Assembly (NCBI GenBank): GCA_963921195.1
Contig: OY992540.1
Span: 136,078,694 to 136,142,693, forward strand
DNA from: Pegoplata infirma
Taxonomy: Eukaryota; Arthropoda; Insecta; Diptera; Anthomyiidae
DNA length: 64,000 nucleotides
Reading direction: 5' to 3'
In this document: positions 43,351 through 54,564 of the stretch, one piece after another
Layout of the letters: each line of letters starts with the position of its first letter
How positions within the stretch are numbered: position 1 is the first letter of the stretch
Position numbers and translations under genes: made by a program
The notes under the pieces: model-generated
Databases searched by the model: none
Told to the model about the DNA's origin: nothing
Seen by the model: the letters and a program-made list of their open reading frames with translations, nothing else

Positions 43351-44033
43351 TTTTTTTTAATTTTCTAAGTTTCAAAAATTTTTTGGAAAATTTTCTGAGT
43401 TTCTTAGAGTACAAACAATTTTTTTTTTCGGATTTCACTTTGTATTAAACAAATTATTATAACCGAAATAAAACAGAAATTCTTTACTTTGGGTTCTTAA
43501 AGCGCTTTGATGACTTTAAAAAAACGTTCTCAAAGCACTTTTTAACATCGCTTTTAAAACGCTTTAAACCAAACGTAGATCGATGTTATCATTCGGATCA
43601 TCTGAAGGCGCTTTGAAGTTGGTACACAGAACGCTCGTACAACCGTCTACAACGCTTTCACAACGCTTTCACAATGCTTTTGCGATTGTATTTTTCTGAC
43701 TGGGATGTTTTAAAAACATTGGTAAGTCACAAAAATATTTTACAACGTATTTTTGTCACTCAAAAATATTTTTACACCAAAAAAAAACAAAATGCACCCG
43801 AAAAAAATTTTACACTCAAAAATCATTTTACACTCAAAAAAAAAAATTTTTGGAAATTATTTTTTTTTTTTTCAAAAATCACTAAAAAAGGTTTTTTTAC
43901 ACAAAATAAAATATTTCTAATCAAAAATGTTAATTTTTTTAACGTTAGAAAATTTACTATCACTTAAAAAAGGCATTGTGGAGGGTATTCATAGATTCGG
44001 CCAAGTCGAATTCAAATTTTCTACTTGTTATTT

Positions 44034-44669
44034 TTAATTCTATAAAAAGATCTTTACAATTTCATACATATATTTAATTTTAAAAACAAAAGTAGCATTC
44101 ATTCAATGAAAGTATTTCATAAGAATTAAATACTTTTTTCATTGAAGTAATGAAAAATTTTCATAAAATACAATTTATATTTTGTATGAAAAATTTTTAT
44201 TAATTTAATGAAACTTGTTCTTGCAATTACATTTTATGATACAAATTTCATTAATTTAATGAAACCCTACATAGGTTCCTTGTTAACGTCATTTTTCATA
44301 ACATAAATGTAGATTTTCATTATTGTCATGTACAAATTTCTATCAGTGCACCCAGGGGATAAAAAAATTATTTATTTTTGCACGAGGGGCGAGTGTCTGA
44401 AAACACCTCCCTAAATTTTTTTTATAATTTTTTACACTTTGGAGCAGCGATGCGCACACACATACTATAACATTTATGATTGTATGGGTAGTAGCAAGCG
44501 AAAAGTAAACAAATTTGCTTAAGCAACAGAATTTTATAGTGTATGTGTGTCGACAGCGCACAAGCAGCGTTTTTTAGCCTATTCCCGCGGGAATAGGAAT
44601 TACAAAAATGCGCATGACTGCTTTGGAGGGTAAAGAAGATTCGTCTCAGTCGAATTTAACACTTTAATT
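44034..44669. other. Unassigned DNA with a short palindrome
   Basis: Most is AT-rich with repeated TTCATTAATTTAATGAAA-like words (44190-44265). Region 44445-44570 holds inverted GCACACACATAC...GTATGTGTGT blocks, possibly a small MITE whose ends I could not fix. No gene is seen. Confidence 0.45.
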
Positions 44670-45080
44670 CAAGGACATAACTATTATAAGTTTTATGGCG
44701 AATTACTTATGTCATAACTATTATAGGTCAATTTTTATTTTATTTCTTATGGATAACTATTAATTCCTAATTATTATTTTTTTTATTGTAAAATAATAGT
44801 TATGGACCTAAGTAATTTTTATAAATCGGGCCATGGTCACTTTATTATTTGCAAAAAAGTAAGTTTTTTAACGAATTATTTAGTTTCAGAAAATATCCTT
44901 CCAAAAAAGGATATCACTTCATTTGCACCTTCAAAGGATACAAAATAACTATTATAAAATAATAGTTATTTAATAGTTATTTTGTTGATAATTATTATTT
45001 TCAATTTTTATAAATAACAATTAAAAATGCGCAATTTTTTGGAAATCAAAAATGTCCATAATAGTTATTTTGGGTCCTTG
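44670..45080. mobile_element. 411-bp hAT MITE
   Basis: It begins CAAGGACATAACTATTATA and ends AATAGTTATTTTGGGTCCTTG (final G at 45080). CTTTAATT is duplicated exactly (44662-44669 and 45081-45088), an 8-bp duplication. The interior consists of AACTATTATA words repeated in both orientations. Confidence 0.85.
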
Positions 45081-45088
45081 CTTTAATT

Positions 45089-45621
45089 TTTTTATTTTTC
45101 GCGAAGACACGAATTAATCCAGAAAAACTGGGAGAAAAATTATTTTTTTTTTTCAAAGTTCTTAGGTCTGGTCCATGTGAACGCAATATGTTGAAATTTT
45201 TTGGCTAAATAAATGACTGAGTAAAAATATGATAACTGAAGATTAAGAACCATGCTTAACTATGCCTTTTATTACAGGCATGTAGAGTAAGAGTAGTTTG
45301 CATAGAATAAGTGGTGCATAAATATGAAAATATTTATTCATAGTAAAACAAAACAACAAAATCTACAAAAACAAAATCTACAACAAACAATTTATATAAT
45401 ATTTACAGTAGCACGTTTACAAAGTCGACACCCTTGAAACAATGTTGAGTAGCAACATTTTCTGTATCACTTAAAATATGTAAATTTCTTCACCTTCATT
45501 ACACCCTGCATCGCCTTCCTCCCAAAATAAGTAAATAAAACTATTACCGTATCCCCCCATACATATTTAAATACATATTTAACTCAGCAAGAAGTCTTTC
45601 ACTTTCATATGAAAGTTACTA
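45089..45621. other. Single-copy-looking DNA, no gene seen
   Basis: There are no repeat families and no splice-bounded ORF. Composition is slightly less AT-biased around 45420-45560. Confidence 0.4.
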
Positions 45622-45737
45622 CACAGAAAAAACTCAATACAATTATTTTCATTATTAAAACAATTAAACATTTAATTAAATCAGAGCCTAGAAGCTACAT
45701 TAGATTTTGTCAATACAACAATATTTTTTGTAATTTT

Positions 45738-46282
45738 TTTCAAATCACAGTATGGTGTTTGTAGCGCATCGAAATATCGGTCGACGACCCCATAAAGTAT
45801 ATATATTATTGATCAGTGATCGATTCGAAGACATCCTAGCGATGTCCGTCCGTCCGTCTGTCTGTCCGTCAGTAGTTAACACGATGCAGTCCAAAATAAA
45901 AGATCTAGACCCCTCAAGTTTGGCACAAATATATGTTCCTAGGCAGGTTAAGTTCGGAAATGGTCCAAATCGGACAAGAGGGAAAAAAGTTCTCCCCTGA
46001 AGAACTTAACCAACCTCTGAAATATGCAAATTTTTTAGACTTTTTTTGTATTTTTGTGAAACAACTGAAACATTTTTACGTTCGCAGAAGTTTAAAGTCC
46101 TGCGCTTGGGCTCAGGTTCGCTTTTTTCGGCCCGTCTCGTTTTTAGGGTGTGGATAAAAAAATAATTTAAATAACAACAAAACTATAATACTTTAGTGAA
46201 CAAAGCAGAAAAAATTAACTTGTAAACATATACCGCGAGGGCAAAGGAGTCCCCTAGTCACCCCCTTAAAAAAACCCCCTTA
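45738..46282 (+). mobile_element. DINE-A copy, 3' end truncated
   Basis: It runs from CAGTATGGTGTTTGTAGCGC through TGATCAGTGATCGATTCGAA, a short GTCC run at 45843-45875 and GGTTAAGTTCGGAAATGG to a CCCCCTTAAAAAAACCCCCT tract. The terminal hairpin is missing because the next copy starts there. Confidence 0.75.
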
Positions 46283-47041
46283 ATTATACCCTCCAACTAC
46301 AGTATGGGGGTATACTCACTTTGTCATTCCGTGTGTAACGCATCGAAATATCGGTGTAGGACCCCATAAAGTATATATATTATTGATCAGTGATCGATTC
46401 TAAGACATTCTAGCGATGTCCGTCTGTCCGTCCGTCCGTCCGTCCGTCCGTCCGTCTGTCCGTCCGTCCGTCTGTGGAAGACACGATACAGTCCAAAATA
46501 AAAGTGGTAGACTCTTGAAATTTGGCACATATATGTCTTATGTTTATAGGCTGGTTAAGTTCGGAGATGGGCAAAATCGGACCAAGGGGAAAAAAGTTCC
46601 CCCCTGAAGAACTAAACAAACCTCTGAAAAATACCATATTTTTACATGATTTTTTGTGTTTTTGTTTAACAAATCCAACATTTTAATGCTACAAGAAGTT
46701 CAAGGTCCTGGTTTGGACCCACAGAATTAGAAAAAATCGTTTTACGGGCGTGGAATAATTTTTTTTTTTTATATAATGATAAATTTGTATTTCTTTAGTG
46801 CAAAAAGCATAAGAATTATTTTTTTTTAACACTTATTCGAGAGGAATTGTGCCCCCCAATTACCACTACCGACCCCCCTCCAAAAAAAAAAGACGCCCCT
46901 GCAATTTTTTTTTTTATTTATTTGCATGTTGGAGGGTATAAAAGATTCGGCACAGCCGAATTTAACACTCTTACTTGTTTTTTGTTCATATTGGAGGGTA
47001 TAAAAGATTCAGCGCAGCCGCATTTATCACTCTCACTTGTT
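46283..47041 (+). mobile_element. DINE-A copy with duplicated 3' end
   Basis: It starts at TATACCCTCCAACTACAGTA with a long (GTCC)n run at 46418-46470 and the 3' hairpin at 46946-46962. After AACACTCTTACTTGTTTT a second 3' tail (TTGGAGGGTATAAAAGATTC and a changed hairpin with GCGCAGCCGCA) follows to 47041. Tandem 3' ends are a known by-product of rolling-circle-type transposition. Confidence 0.75.
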
Positions 47042-47455
47042 TAACAATGATTTTAATTAAAAATAAAACTTTAAATTTAAAATGGATTTTTTTCGCAATT
47101 ATGCAGTACTCTGTACAGAGAGTGGATTTTGTTTTATTCTCTTTCGAACTTACACATTTATTGTAGGATGTCGTCTCTATAGTATAGAATGGTGAACAGC
47201 TTAACAATTTATATCGTTGATTTAATTAAAAATGTTGTTGAACTTGAATTTCGCTGTTAACAATTTGTTTAGTTCTCTTTGATTTCACGACATTTTTTCT
47301 GTGTAGTTGGGGAGTAATAGCAATCCTCCCTTCTTTGTAAATATATATTTTAGTTAAATTCTGTGTCAGTTACTTTGTATTTAAGTTAAAGTTACAAATT
47401 ATTTTTTAGTAAAACATTTTAGTAAAAGATGAAAGAAAAATGTTTTATAATATTT

Positions 47456-49040
47456 TTTATACCCTCCAACTACAGTATGGGGGTATACTCACTTTGTCAT
47501 TCCGTGTGTAACGCATCGAAATATCGGTCAAGGACCCTATAAAGTATATATATTATTGACCAGTGATCGATTTTAAGACATTCTAGAGATGTCCGTCTGT
47601 CCGTCCGTCCGTCCGTCTCACAGTGGGGAAAAATTGACTTTTTTTGTCCAATTTTGCCTACAGTTCGCAATTCTTAACCGATTTTGATTTTTCTTTTTTT
47701 GTATTTTAGCTAATAAAATTCCGCATCGATCTGTCATGGTGGATTTTTTTAAAAAAATTTCGGATTACTTTTTATATTTTCATAAAATTCAGAAAATTTT
47801 CATTTTTTCAGTTTTTTTGCAATTAAAAATGTATTAGGCATAGAACGAATATGCTTTATGGACTAAATTAAAGGTATTGGAACTCCTTATCAACGACGTG
47901 ATTATTATTTAAAAATATATTATTATTTTGGTGTTTTTAACCAGACAAAAATTCAAGAATTTTCACTTTTAAAAGCCTATATATTTAAAAATAATGTACC
48001 AATTTCAATGAAATCTTTTTTAGGTTAAAGCTTATGTTTTGCTTAGTCATAATTGGTACACAAATTTTTTTGAAACAAATATTTTATTTTTTTGCTTAAA
48101 TTTTACCTTATGATTTTTGGAATTTCAAAATTATTTTTTAGTCTGTTTAAAAAAAAAAAAGTTGTTACATTGTAAATTCGAAAAAAGAGTTAAACAATTT
48201 TGCAAAAATACTTTATATACCAATAATGGTTAAGAAAATGATAAGCTTTAATTTAAAAAAAAATTTCATTAAAATTGGTACATTATTTAAAATGATATAG
48301 GTACTTAAAAGTGAACATTTTTAAGATTTCAGATGTTTATAAAAACCAAAATAATAATAAATTAACAAATCCTTATAATGTCATTTATAAGGGGTTCAAA
48401 TACCTTTAATTTTTACAATACAGCTTATTCGTCCCCTGCCTATTACATTTTTTAGAGCAAAACTTCTAAAAAAATTAATAATTTCTGAACTTTAAAAATA
48501 TATTCAAATAAAACAAAAACGATTTTTAGAGATCCACCATGACTAAATTTCAAAAAAAAGAAAAACTAAAATCGGTTAAGAATTGCGAACTGTAGGCAAA
48601 ATCGGACAAAAAAATTCAATTTTTCGCCACTGTGCGTCTGACCGTCTGTCCGTCCGTCTGTGGAAGACACGATACAGTCCAAAATAAAAGCGCTAAACTC
48701 CTGACATTTGGCACATATATGTCTTATATTCATAGGCTAGTTAAGTTCGGAGATGGGCAAAATCGGACCAGGGGGGAAAAAGTTCCCCCTTGACGAAGTA
48801 AACCAACCAATGAAAAAAGGTAACTTCTTATAGGTTTTTTGTATTTTTGTTAAACAAATGAAACATTTTTATGCTTGAAAAAGCATTTTTTACCAGAGAG
48901 AAGGTGTCCCCAAGGACCCCCGATAAGCCCCCCCCACAAAAAAATAAAACGCCCCTGCAATTTTTTTCTTTTTATTTTATTTTTAAACGTTGGAGGGTAT
49001 ACAAGATTCGGCACAGCCGAATTTAACACTCTCACTTGTT
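47456..49040 (+). mobile_element. DINE-A copy interrupted at its microsatellite
   Basis: It starts TATACCCTCCAACTACAGTA. The (GTCC)n run stops at 47618, where a 1016-bp element is inserted, and resumes with CGTCTGACCGTCTGTCCGTC at 48635. The remainder runs to the hairpin near 49018 and AACACTCTCACTTGTTTTT. Confidence 0.8.
47619..48634. mobile_element. 1016-bp foldback MITE with CACAGTG ends, Transib-like
   Basis: The left end is CACAGTGGGGAAAAATTGAC; the right end, inward, is CACAGTGGCGAAAAATTGAA. Arms of about 480 bp remain inverted copies up to the centre near 48125. CGTCT flanks both ends (47614-47618 and 48635-48639), a possible 5-bp duplication, though the site is a GTCC microsatellite. 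CACWRTG-type ends with 5-bp duplications are characteristic of Transib, the transposon relatives of RAG1. No transposase is present. Confidence 0.65.
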
Positions 49041-49640
49041 TTTGTTTTAAAACATATAAATAAGTTTTCTACTTATATGAAGTTTTTAAATTATTGTTTC
49101 ATATTATGTGTTATTACTTTGTTTTTTCTATTTTGTTAAACAATTAAGTAGGTCAACTTATATGATTCAAATATGATGCATTTATAAATATGAGACATTA
49201 CATTTTTAGATTATGCAAAACTTTGCAAACTGCAATTTAAAAAATTCAGATAAAGAATTTCTAAAATTTTCTTAAATTTAAATTTTTCTGTAGAAAAAAT
49301 GTCTTATAATTTAAGAATTTTTCTATAAAAAAATATCTCTGAAATTTTTCATTAAAAGAAATTCTTCTAGGGAAAGAGTCTCAGAGTCTAAGAATTTTTT
49401 TTATTAGAAGATTATCACAGAGTCTTTCATACAAAAATGCCACAGGACCTTAGAATATTTCAATTAGAAATTGTTTTTGTACTTTAGTGGTGCCTCTTTT
49501 TCACAACAAATCTCTCAAAAGCTCACATTTATGAAAATTTCCCCTACGGAATCTTTTTCTTTAATTGTGATCGCTTAAATCCTTCACAAAAACTGTTTAT
49601 CATGATTTAAACAACAAAAATGACGAACCTCGCTTAGACC
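49041..49640. other. AT-rich DNA with decayed SAT36 units
   Basis: Region 49255-49450 shows worn SAT36 phrases (GAATTTTTCTATAAAAAAAT, GTCTCAGAGTCTAAGAATTT). No gene is seen. Confidence 0.5.
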
Positions 49641-49802
49641 AAAATCATACAAAAAAAAATGTAATGAACGACTTTCATAATATTTATGAACAAATTCATA
49701 AAATTTATTAACTTTTTCATAAAATTTATTAACTTTTTCATAAAATTTATAAACTTTTTCATAGTATTTACGAATAAATCATAATATGTGAAATATAATA
49801 AG

Positions 49803-50899
49803 TAGGGATGAGATTTTCATGCACTAAAAAATCAAAAATATGCGCTTAAAATATGCGCTAAAAAATTAATAATTTGCACTAAAAAACCTTAAAATATGCA
49901 CTAAAAAATAAAATTTGTGCAATAAAAATCTTGTTTTCATGCGAGAATCTTCTAAAAAAGTAAAAAATAACGCCGAGTTTGAATAGTTACATTTAAAACT
50001 TTATGTAAGCAAGATTTTTTAGAAACTAAGACAATCTATAAAAAAATTTCAAATAATAAAAAAAACAAGTGAGAGTGTTAAATTCGGCTGTGCCGAATCT
50101 TTTATACCCTCCAAAATGTAAACAAAAAAAAAAAAAAAAATTGACAGGGGCGTTTTTTTTTTTGGGGGGGGGGAGTTGATAGGATCAGTGGGGCACGTTG
50201 AGAGCACCTTCCCATCGCGATAAATATACCAAATGTTTCATTTATTTAACAAAAATACAAAAAAACATGTAAAAACGTGTATTTTTTTAGAGGTTGGTTT
50301 AGTTCTTCAAGGGGGAACTTTTTTCCCCCTGGTCCGATTTGGCCAATTTCCGAACTTAACCTGCCTAGGAACATATTTGTGCCAAACTTGAGGTTCCTAG
50401 CTCTTTTATTTTGGACTGCATCGTGTTAACTACAGACGGACGGACGGACGGACGGACGTACAGACGGACGGACATCGCTAGAATGTCTTAGAATCGATCA
50501 CTGATCAATAATATATATACTTTATGGGGTCCCCGACCGATATTTCGATGCGTTACACACGGAATGACAAAGTGAGTATACCCCCATACTGTAGTTGGAG
50601 GGTATACAAATTTCTTATTTTCTAAATAAATTTTTTAAATTTTAAACAGTTTTTGAAGCAAATAAATTTCAATTTGAATTTTTGCAAATTTATGCCAAAA
50701 TATGCACTTAAAAGTTGGAAATATGCTTAAAATATGCATTTCAAACCAAAATATATAAAAATATGCATTTTAACCAAAATATGCAAAAAAAAACGATGCC
50801 ATTTTAACCCAAATTTCTTGATTCGGAAAGATAATTGGTTGATATCGACTTTAGACTATCGACAAAAAAAAATGCATTTGCATGGAAATCACATCCCTA
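49803..50899. mobile_element. hAT MITE (TAGGGATG ends) containing a DINE-A copy
   Basis: It begins TAGGGATGAGATTTTCATGC and ends GCATGGAAATCACATCCCTA. The flanks ATAATAAG (49795-49802) and ATAATAAC (50900-50907) match at seven of eight positions, fitting an 8-bp hAT duplication. Both arms hold ATATGCRCTTAAAATATGC-like words. The middle is occupied by DINE-A at 50064-50606. Confidence 0.78.
50064..50606 (-). mobile_element. DINE-A copy, reverse orientation
   Basis: It begins AACAAGTGAGAGTGTTAAAT with the hairpin ATTCGGCTGTGCCGAAT, a G-rich tract near 50160-50175 and a GGACGGAC run at 50437-50470, and ends ACCCCCATACTGTAGTTGGAG. It shares the GGTTGGTTTAGTTCTTCAAG stretch with the copy at 42169. 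Confidence 0.75.
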
Positions 50900-51040
50900 A
50901 TAATAACTATTTAAATTTTTTTCATAAATACTATGAAAAAGTTCAAAAAATTAATGAAAAAGTTCATAATTTTTATGTATTTGTTCATAAATACTATGAA
51001 TGTCGTTCATTGGCAAATATTTTTTTTTCTGTACATGGTT

Positions 51041-51450
51041 AGGTTATGAAGGATGACACTGGTATACACCAGCGCCCATAGAGGCCGTGATGTGGCCCAT
51101 TATGATTCCTTTGAAACTTTGATCCTCTCTCTTCTTCTACTGTGTAGCCCAAAGTGGTTTTCCTTTATGCGTCCCATTTAGATGCCCTTATAAATCCCAG
51201 TAGGGTCCAAGGATTCGTGCCTCGTAATTCGGATAAATTCTGAAAAATATAAGAACCAAAAATTTTTTATCTTCTAAATGACAGTGCAGGGCATTCGCAT
51301 AAGAAATGATATGTATCTTCTACGGATTCTCTGCACCATCTACATGTATTATCATTTCTAATTCCAATTGTTACCATGTGTTTACCCAATGTGTTGTGAC
51401 CAGTAATGAGGTTAACTGTAGCTTCTGTACATGATCGTTCCGGTGAAAAT
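51041..51450 (-). pseudogene. 5'-truncated, decayed LINE (non-LTR retrotransposon) 3' end
   Basis: On the minus strand, 51450-51266 reads as the C-terminal end of a LINE ORF2. Conserved landmarks are LITGHNTLGKH followed by a cysteine motif (CRWC ... HFLCECPAL). These mark the region downstream of RT/RNase H in I/R1/jockey-type elements. A stop follows at once. A shifted frame further on gives LLGFIRASKWDA-like residues typical of the true C-terminus, so the copy carries at least one frameshift. The 3' UTR-like part ends near 51041 with GGTTAGGTTATG on the plus strand. No RT domain remains. The open stretch is under 65 codons. Confidence 0.7.
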
Positions 51451-51660
51451 TTTAAATAATTTGTACTAAACAGTGGGGAAAATGTTCAAACTATTTTTAA
51501 GAAAATTGTGTCTCAAAATTTAGTTTGGTTATTATTTTGATTGTATTCTATTATATTTCTCTATTTCAATTTGTCATTAGACTCGTTTGCTACTTTGTAG
51601 TAAATCGTTTCGATTTTTACGAAATAATCTTGACAATGGAATCTGACAAATTCCGAAACA
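51451..51660. other. Unassigned AT-rich DNA
   Basis: CAGTGGGGAAAA at 51470 resembles the end of the Transib-like element at 47619, but there is no partner. Otherwise nothing was recognised. Confidence 0.35.
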
Positions 51661-51835
51661 CGTGTCGATTAAGTCTTGCAAAAATGACCAACATAAATAA
51701 ATTTAAAACAAAAAAAAAAAATTTTCTTGAAAATTTTGCTATGAGAATATCATGGTTTTAATTAGTAAAGAAAATAATGACCTCGAGCCAGAATAAACAT
51801 CCTCAAAATATCTCTATTTCTATTTTAAGAATTTT
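51661..51835 (+). repeat. Repeat E (single arm)
   Basis: TAAGTCTTGCAAAAATGACC through ATATCATGGTTTTAATTAG and CCTCGAGCCAGAATAAACAT matches 60250-60399 and, more distantly, the second half of repeat F (5640-5770). The end CATCCTCAAAATA is shared with 60385-60399. Confidence 0.7.
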
Positions 51836-52345
51836 AATTGCAGTTAAGATATTAAGACATAAAGAGCTAAATACTTCACAGATAAAAACCTGTGAATTAT
51901 GAGAAACAAAATCTAGCACCCACTTTTTTTACTGTAAATCTAGCACCTTAAACACCTCTACTAATTGTAACACTGGTCATGACAAAGGTGTATTGCTATA
52001 CAGTTTCAAGGTTAAATTCTCATTTTCAAATGGCTTATAAAATGAAGCATTATATTTTATAAAATAATATCCTAAGTAAATTCGGGGAAAACTTTTGTAT
52101 ACATATTATTTATTTAACTTTTCGTTTAAAATCCCACTTAAGTTAAACCTTCTTTGAGTGGCCAAAATATTTACAAGCACTTAAAATTTTTTTCAATATT
52201 CATAAAGTAACGGCAAAAAATTTATTGTAACATAATCTTTGTATATTTTAACATTTAAGATAATACCAAGCCTTCACAGCCAAAATATTGTAAGTGCTAA
52301 AAACCAAATGTAATGTACACAGAAAAAACAAATCGCGGAATTTTA
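51836..52345. other. AT-rich DNA, no gene seen
   Basis: TACACAGAAAAAACAAATCG at 52316 looks like the end of a CACAGAAAA/TA MITE but lacks a visible partner. No coding signal is seen. Confidence 0.4.
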
Positions 52346-54249
52346 CACTCAAAAAAAACCTTGTAAAGTTACCAAAAAATCTCGTGATTTTGCGAGGCTA
52401 TTCTCGTAAAATAGGAGGTAGGTAAAATTCTCGTAAAATTACGAGGATTTCCTCGTAATTTTGAATGCGCCAAAAATTGGTAAAATAACCGGAAAAATAA
52501 AAAAAAATGGTAAACTTACAAGAAGAAATGGTAAATATGTTTAAAAAAATGGTAAATTTACCAACCAAAATGGTAAATTTACAAACCAAAATGGTAAATT
52601 TACAAAAAAAAGGAATTTTTTGTTTAACAATATAAATCCCCGTAATAAAATCATTTTTGTACAATAACTATTTTTTTTTTTTGTAAATTAACTAGAATCT
52701 TCGTAATAAATTTTTAAAAACTTTGTCATCTTTTTTTAAATATTTTTCAATCAAAATTTTTTTTTGTCCGGAACTTGGAAAATTTAAAAAAAAATCGAAA
52801 ATTGACAAAAAAAAAAATGTTTTTTTTTTTAAACAACAGGGTAATTCCAAAAATTTTCGCCCCACTGTTCGGAAACATGCCTTTGGACGCCACTGAGAAT
52901 TTGGCTCATAGATATCCACGTTTATATGAGATATGTTGCATTTTTGGATTTTCAAAATTTGCTGTAGTTTTCAAATTATCGCGGGTCAAAGTTCGACCTT
53001 TTTAGCAAAAGTCGGAAAAATACATGACGTTTAACGTGCTCTAACTTTTTAACTAATAATCCGATTATCACAAGTAATGGCTCATATGAAAGCTTAATTC
53101 ATCTTCTTTTAGGAAATATTTTCAAAAGCATACGGTTTTTTTTCAGAAGTGTTGCAAAAATTCAAAAACATTTTTTTTTGCGAATATTTAAAAAAAAACA
53201 TCTTCGATTTTTTTAAAAAAAAGTTTGGCGATAAACAATACTGTTTTGTACAACATATCCAAAATTCAGAGTGGGATCCCAATGGGATCAAAAAATATTC
53301 TGGTTTTAGTACGAAGTTCTTAAATTTTACCTTAGAAAATTAAAATTTTATGTTTCTTCAATATAAAAATTTAAATTTTCAAAGAAAATTATACTATTAA
53401 AATTTTGAAAACATTCAAAACATTAGAAATTTAAATTTTCTAAGGGAAAAATATGAGAACCTCGTACTTAAAACCGAATATTTTTTGATCCCATGGAGAT
53501 CCCACTCTGAATTTTGAATATGTTATACAAAACATTGTTATTTTTCACCAGAATTTTTTAAAAAAAAATCGAAGATGTGTTTTTTTAAATATTCGAAAAG
53601 AAAAAATGTTTTTGCATTTTTGCATCATTTCTGTAAAAAAAACTACGTTATTTTAAAAATATAAAGTAAAAAGAAGAACCCCAGCTTTCACATGAGCCTA
53701 AATTTGTGAAAATCGGGTCATTGGTTAAGAAGTTACAGCTCTTTAAACGTGATGTATTTTTTTTACTTTTGCTTAAAAAGTCAATCTTTGACCCGCCATA
53801 ATTCGTTAAATACACCAAATGTAAAAAAACGATATATGGCACATATATCATATTTATGAGGGCTATCTATGTGTCAAGGTTCAAATTAATCTGAGACACC
53901 ATTTCCAAAAATGACTAAAATTTGAGCTAAATTTTCTGTAATGGCCCAACATAAATCCTCGTATAATATAATTTTTGTAAGATAACAGGTTTTTTTTTGT
54001 AAATCAACTAGAATCCTCGTAATAAAAACTTTGTTGTAAAATTACAGTTTTTTTTTTTTGTAAAATAACCTTTCAAAATGGTAGAATACAATTACGAAAA
54101 TAAATTTGTAAAATTACCAATAAAACTGTAGTTCTCGTTTGAGCAAAGTACAAGAATTTTTGTTAAAAAGCAAGAAAAATTGTTAAATATTGGTAGGACG
54201 GTATTACAAGGCATTTTACCAGGCGTTTTACCAGTTTTTTATTTGAGTG
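52346..54249. mobile_element. 1.9-kb TA-MITE with CACTCAAA ends
   Basis: The left end is CACTCAAAAAAAACC and the right end TTTTTTATTTGAGTG. TA flanks it (52344-52345 and 54250-54251). Subterminal zones repeat CCTCGTAAATT, GGTAAATTTAC and TCCTCGTAATAAA in both orientations. A separate foldback element occupies the centre. Confidence 0.75.
52841..53953. mobile_element. 1.1-kb foldback element nested in the TA-MITE
   Basis: The outer arms share GGGTAATTCCAAAAA against TTTCTGTAATGGCCC in reverse. The inner arms are clearer: ATCTTCGATTTTTTTAAAAA against its reverse, and CAGAGTGGGATCCCAATGGG against CCATGGAGATCCCACTCTG. The centre is near 53390. Flanking AACA may be a short duplication, but I am not sure. 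Confidence 0.65.
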
Positions 54250-54251
54250 TA

Positions 54252-54564
54252 GTCTACAAACAACAATTGTAAATTTTATAATTTTAAATCAATCAATTAC
54301 AATCGGTCACATCGTCTATATTAAACCCTTCACTATAGTTTGCCGCGAAATGGGTGCCCATTCAAAACATGGACCGATTGGATTTAGATTAGTTGAGATT
54401 TTAAATAACACTACTCTACAAAAATCAATCAATTTTTTGCACAAACTTCTAGGGTACATTTTCTAAAGTATTTTGTCTCCTAAACAGAAATATGTCATCA
54501 GAAAGGTTGTATCAAATCGTTTTCATTTTTTGTTGACCAAGCCCACAAAACCAACCAATTTTTT
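54252..54564. other. DINE-D-like scrap and unassigned DNA
   Basis: GGGTGCCCATTCAAAACATG GACCGATTGGAT around 54349-54381 resembles the early part of DINE-D (32767-32800). No gene is seen. Confidence 0.4.

Larger units (their letters stand above)
41876..43707. mobile_element. MITE with CATCCCA ends carrying an inverted DINE-A pair
   Basis: The left end is CATCCCAAGCAGAAA and the right end, inward, is CATCCCAGTCAGAAA. Both sides contain AAGCGTTTT/AAAACGCTTT and AAAGCGCTTTG-type repeats. The flanks are TTAAA-rich and match the uninterrupted TTTTAAAACC stretch in other DINE-B copies, but the exact duplication is unclear. The central 1.2 kb is two DINE-A copies. Confidence 0.65.
38150..44033 (-). 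mobile_element. DINE-B copy in reverse, split by two large insertions
   Basis: Piece 38150-38236 holds the CCCTCCACCCTAGTGATAG end hairpin. Piece 41443-41875 holds the core with the GTCC run and the ATAACTTTTGAAC complements. Piece 43708-44033 holds the GGAGGGTATTCATAG and CGGCCAAGTCGAATTC end with CTACTTGTTA. Read in order on the minus strand they rebuild one DINE-B element. The insertions are 38237-41442 and 41876-43707. Confidence 0.75.
45622..47303. mobile_element. TA-MITE with CACAGAAAAAA ends, filled with DINE-A copies
   Basis: The left end is CACAGAAAAAACTC and the right end ACATTTTTTCTGTG. TA flanks it on both sides (45620-45621 and 47304-47305). Similar ends occur at 55207/56840 and 59988. 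Most of its length is the DINE-A pair at 45738-47041. Confidence 0.65.
49641..51040. mobile_element. Composite palindromic element around nested inserts
   Basis: The left arm (AATGAACGACTTTCATAATA, TTTATGAACAAA) is inverted in the right arm (TTTGTTCATAAATACTATGA, TCGTTCATTGG). The left arm also has three tandem TTCATAAAATTTATTAACTT words. The right end ATTTTTTTTTCTGTA suggests the CACAGAAAA/TA family, but the left terminus is diverged. Confidence 0.55.
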
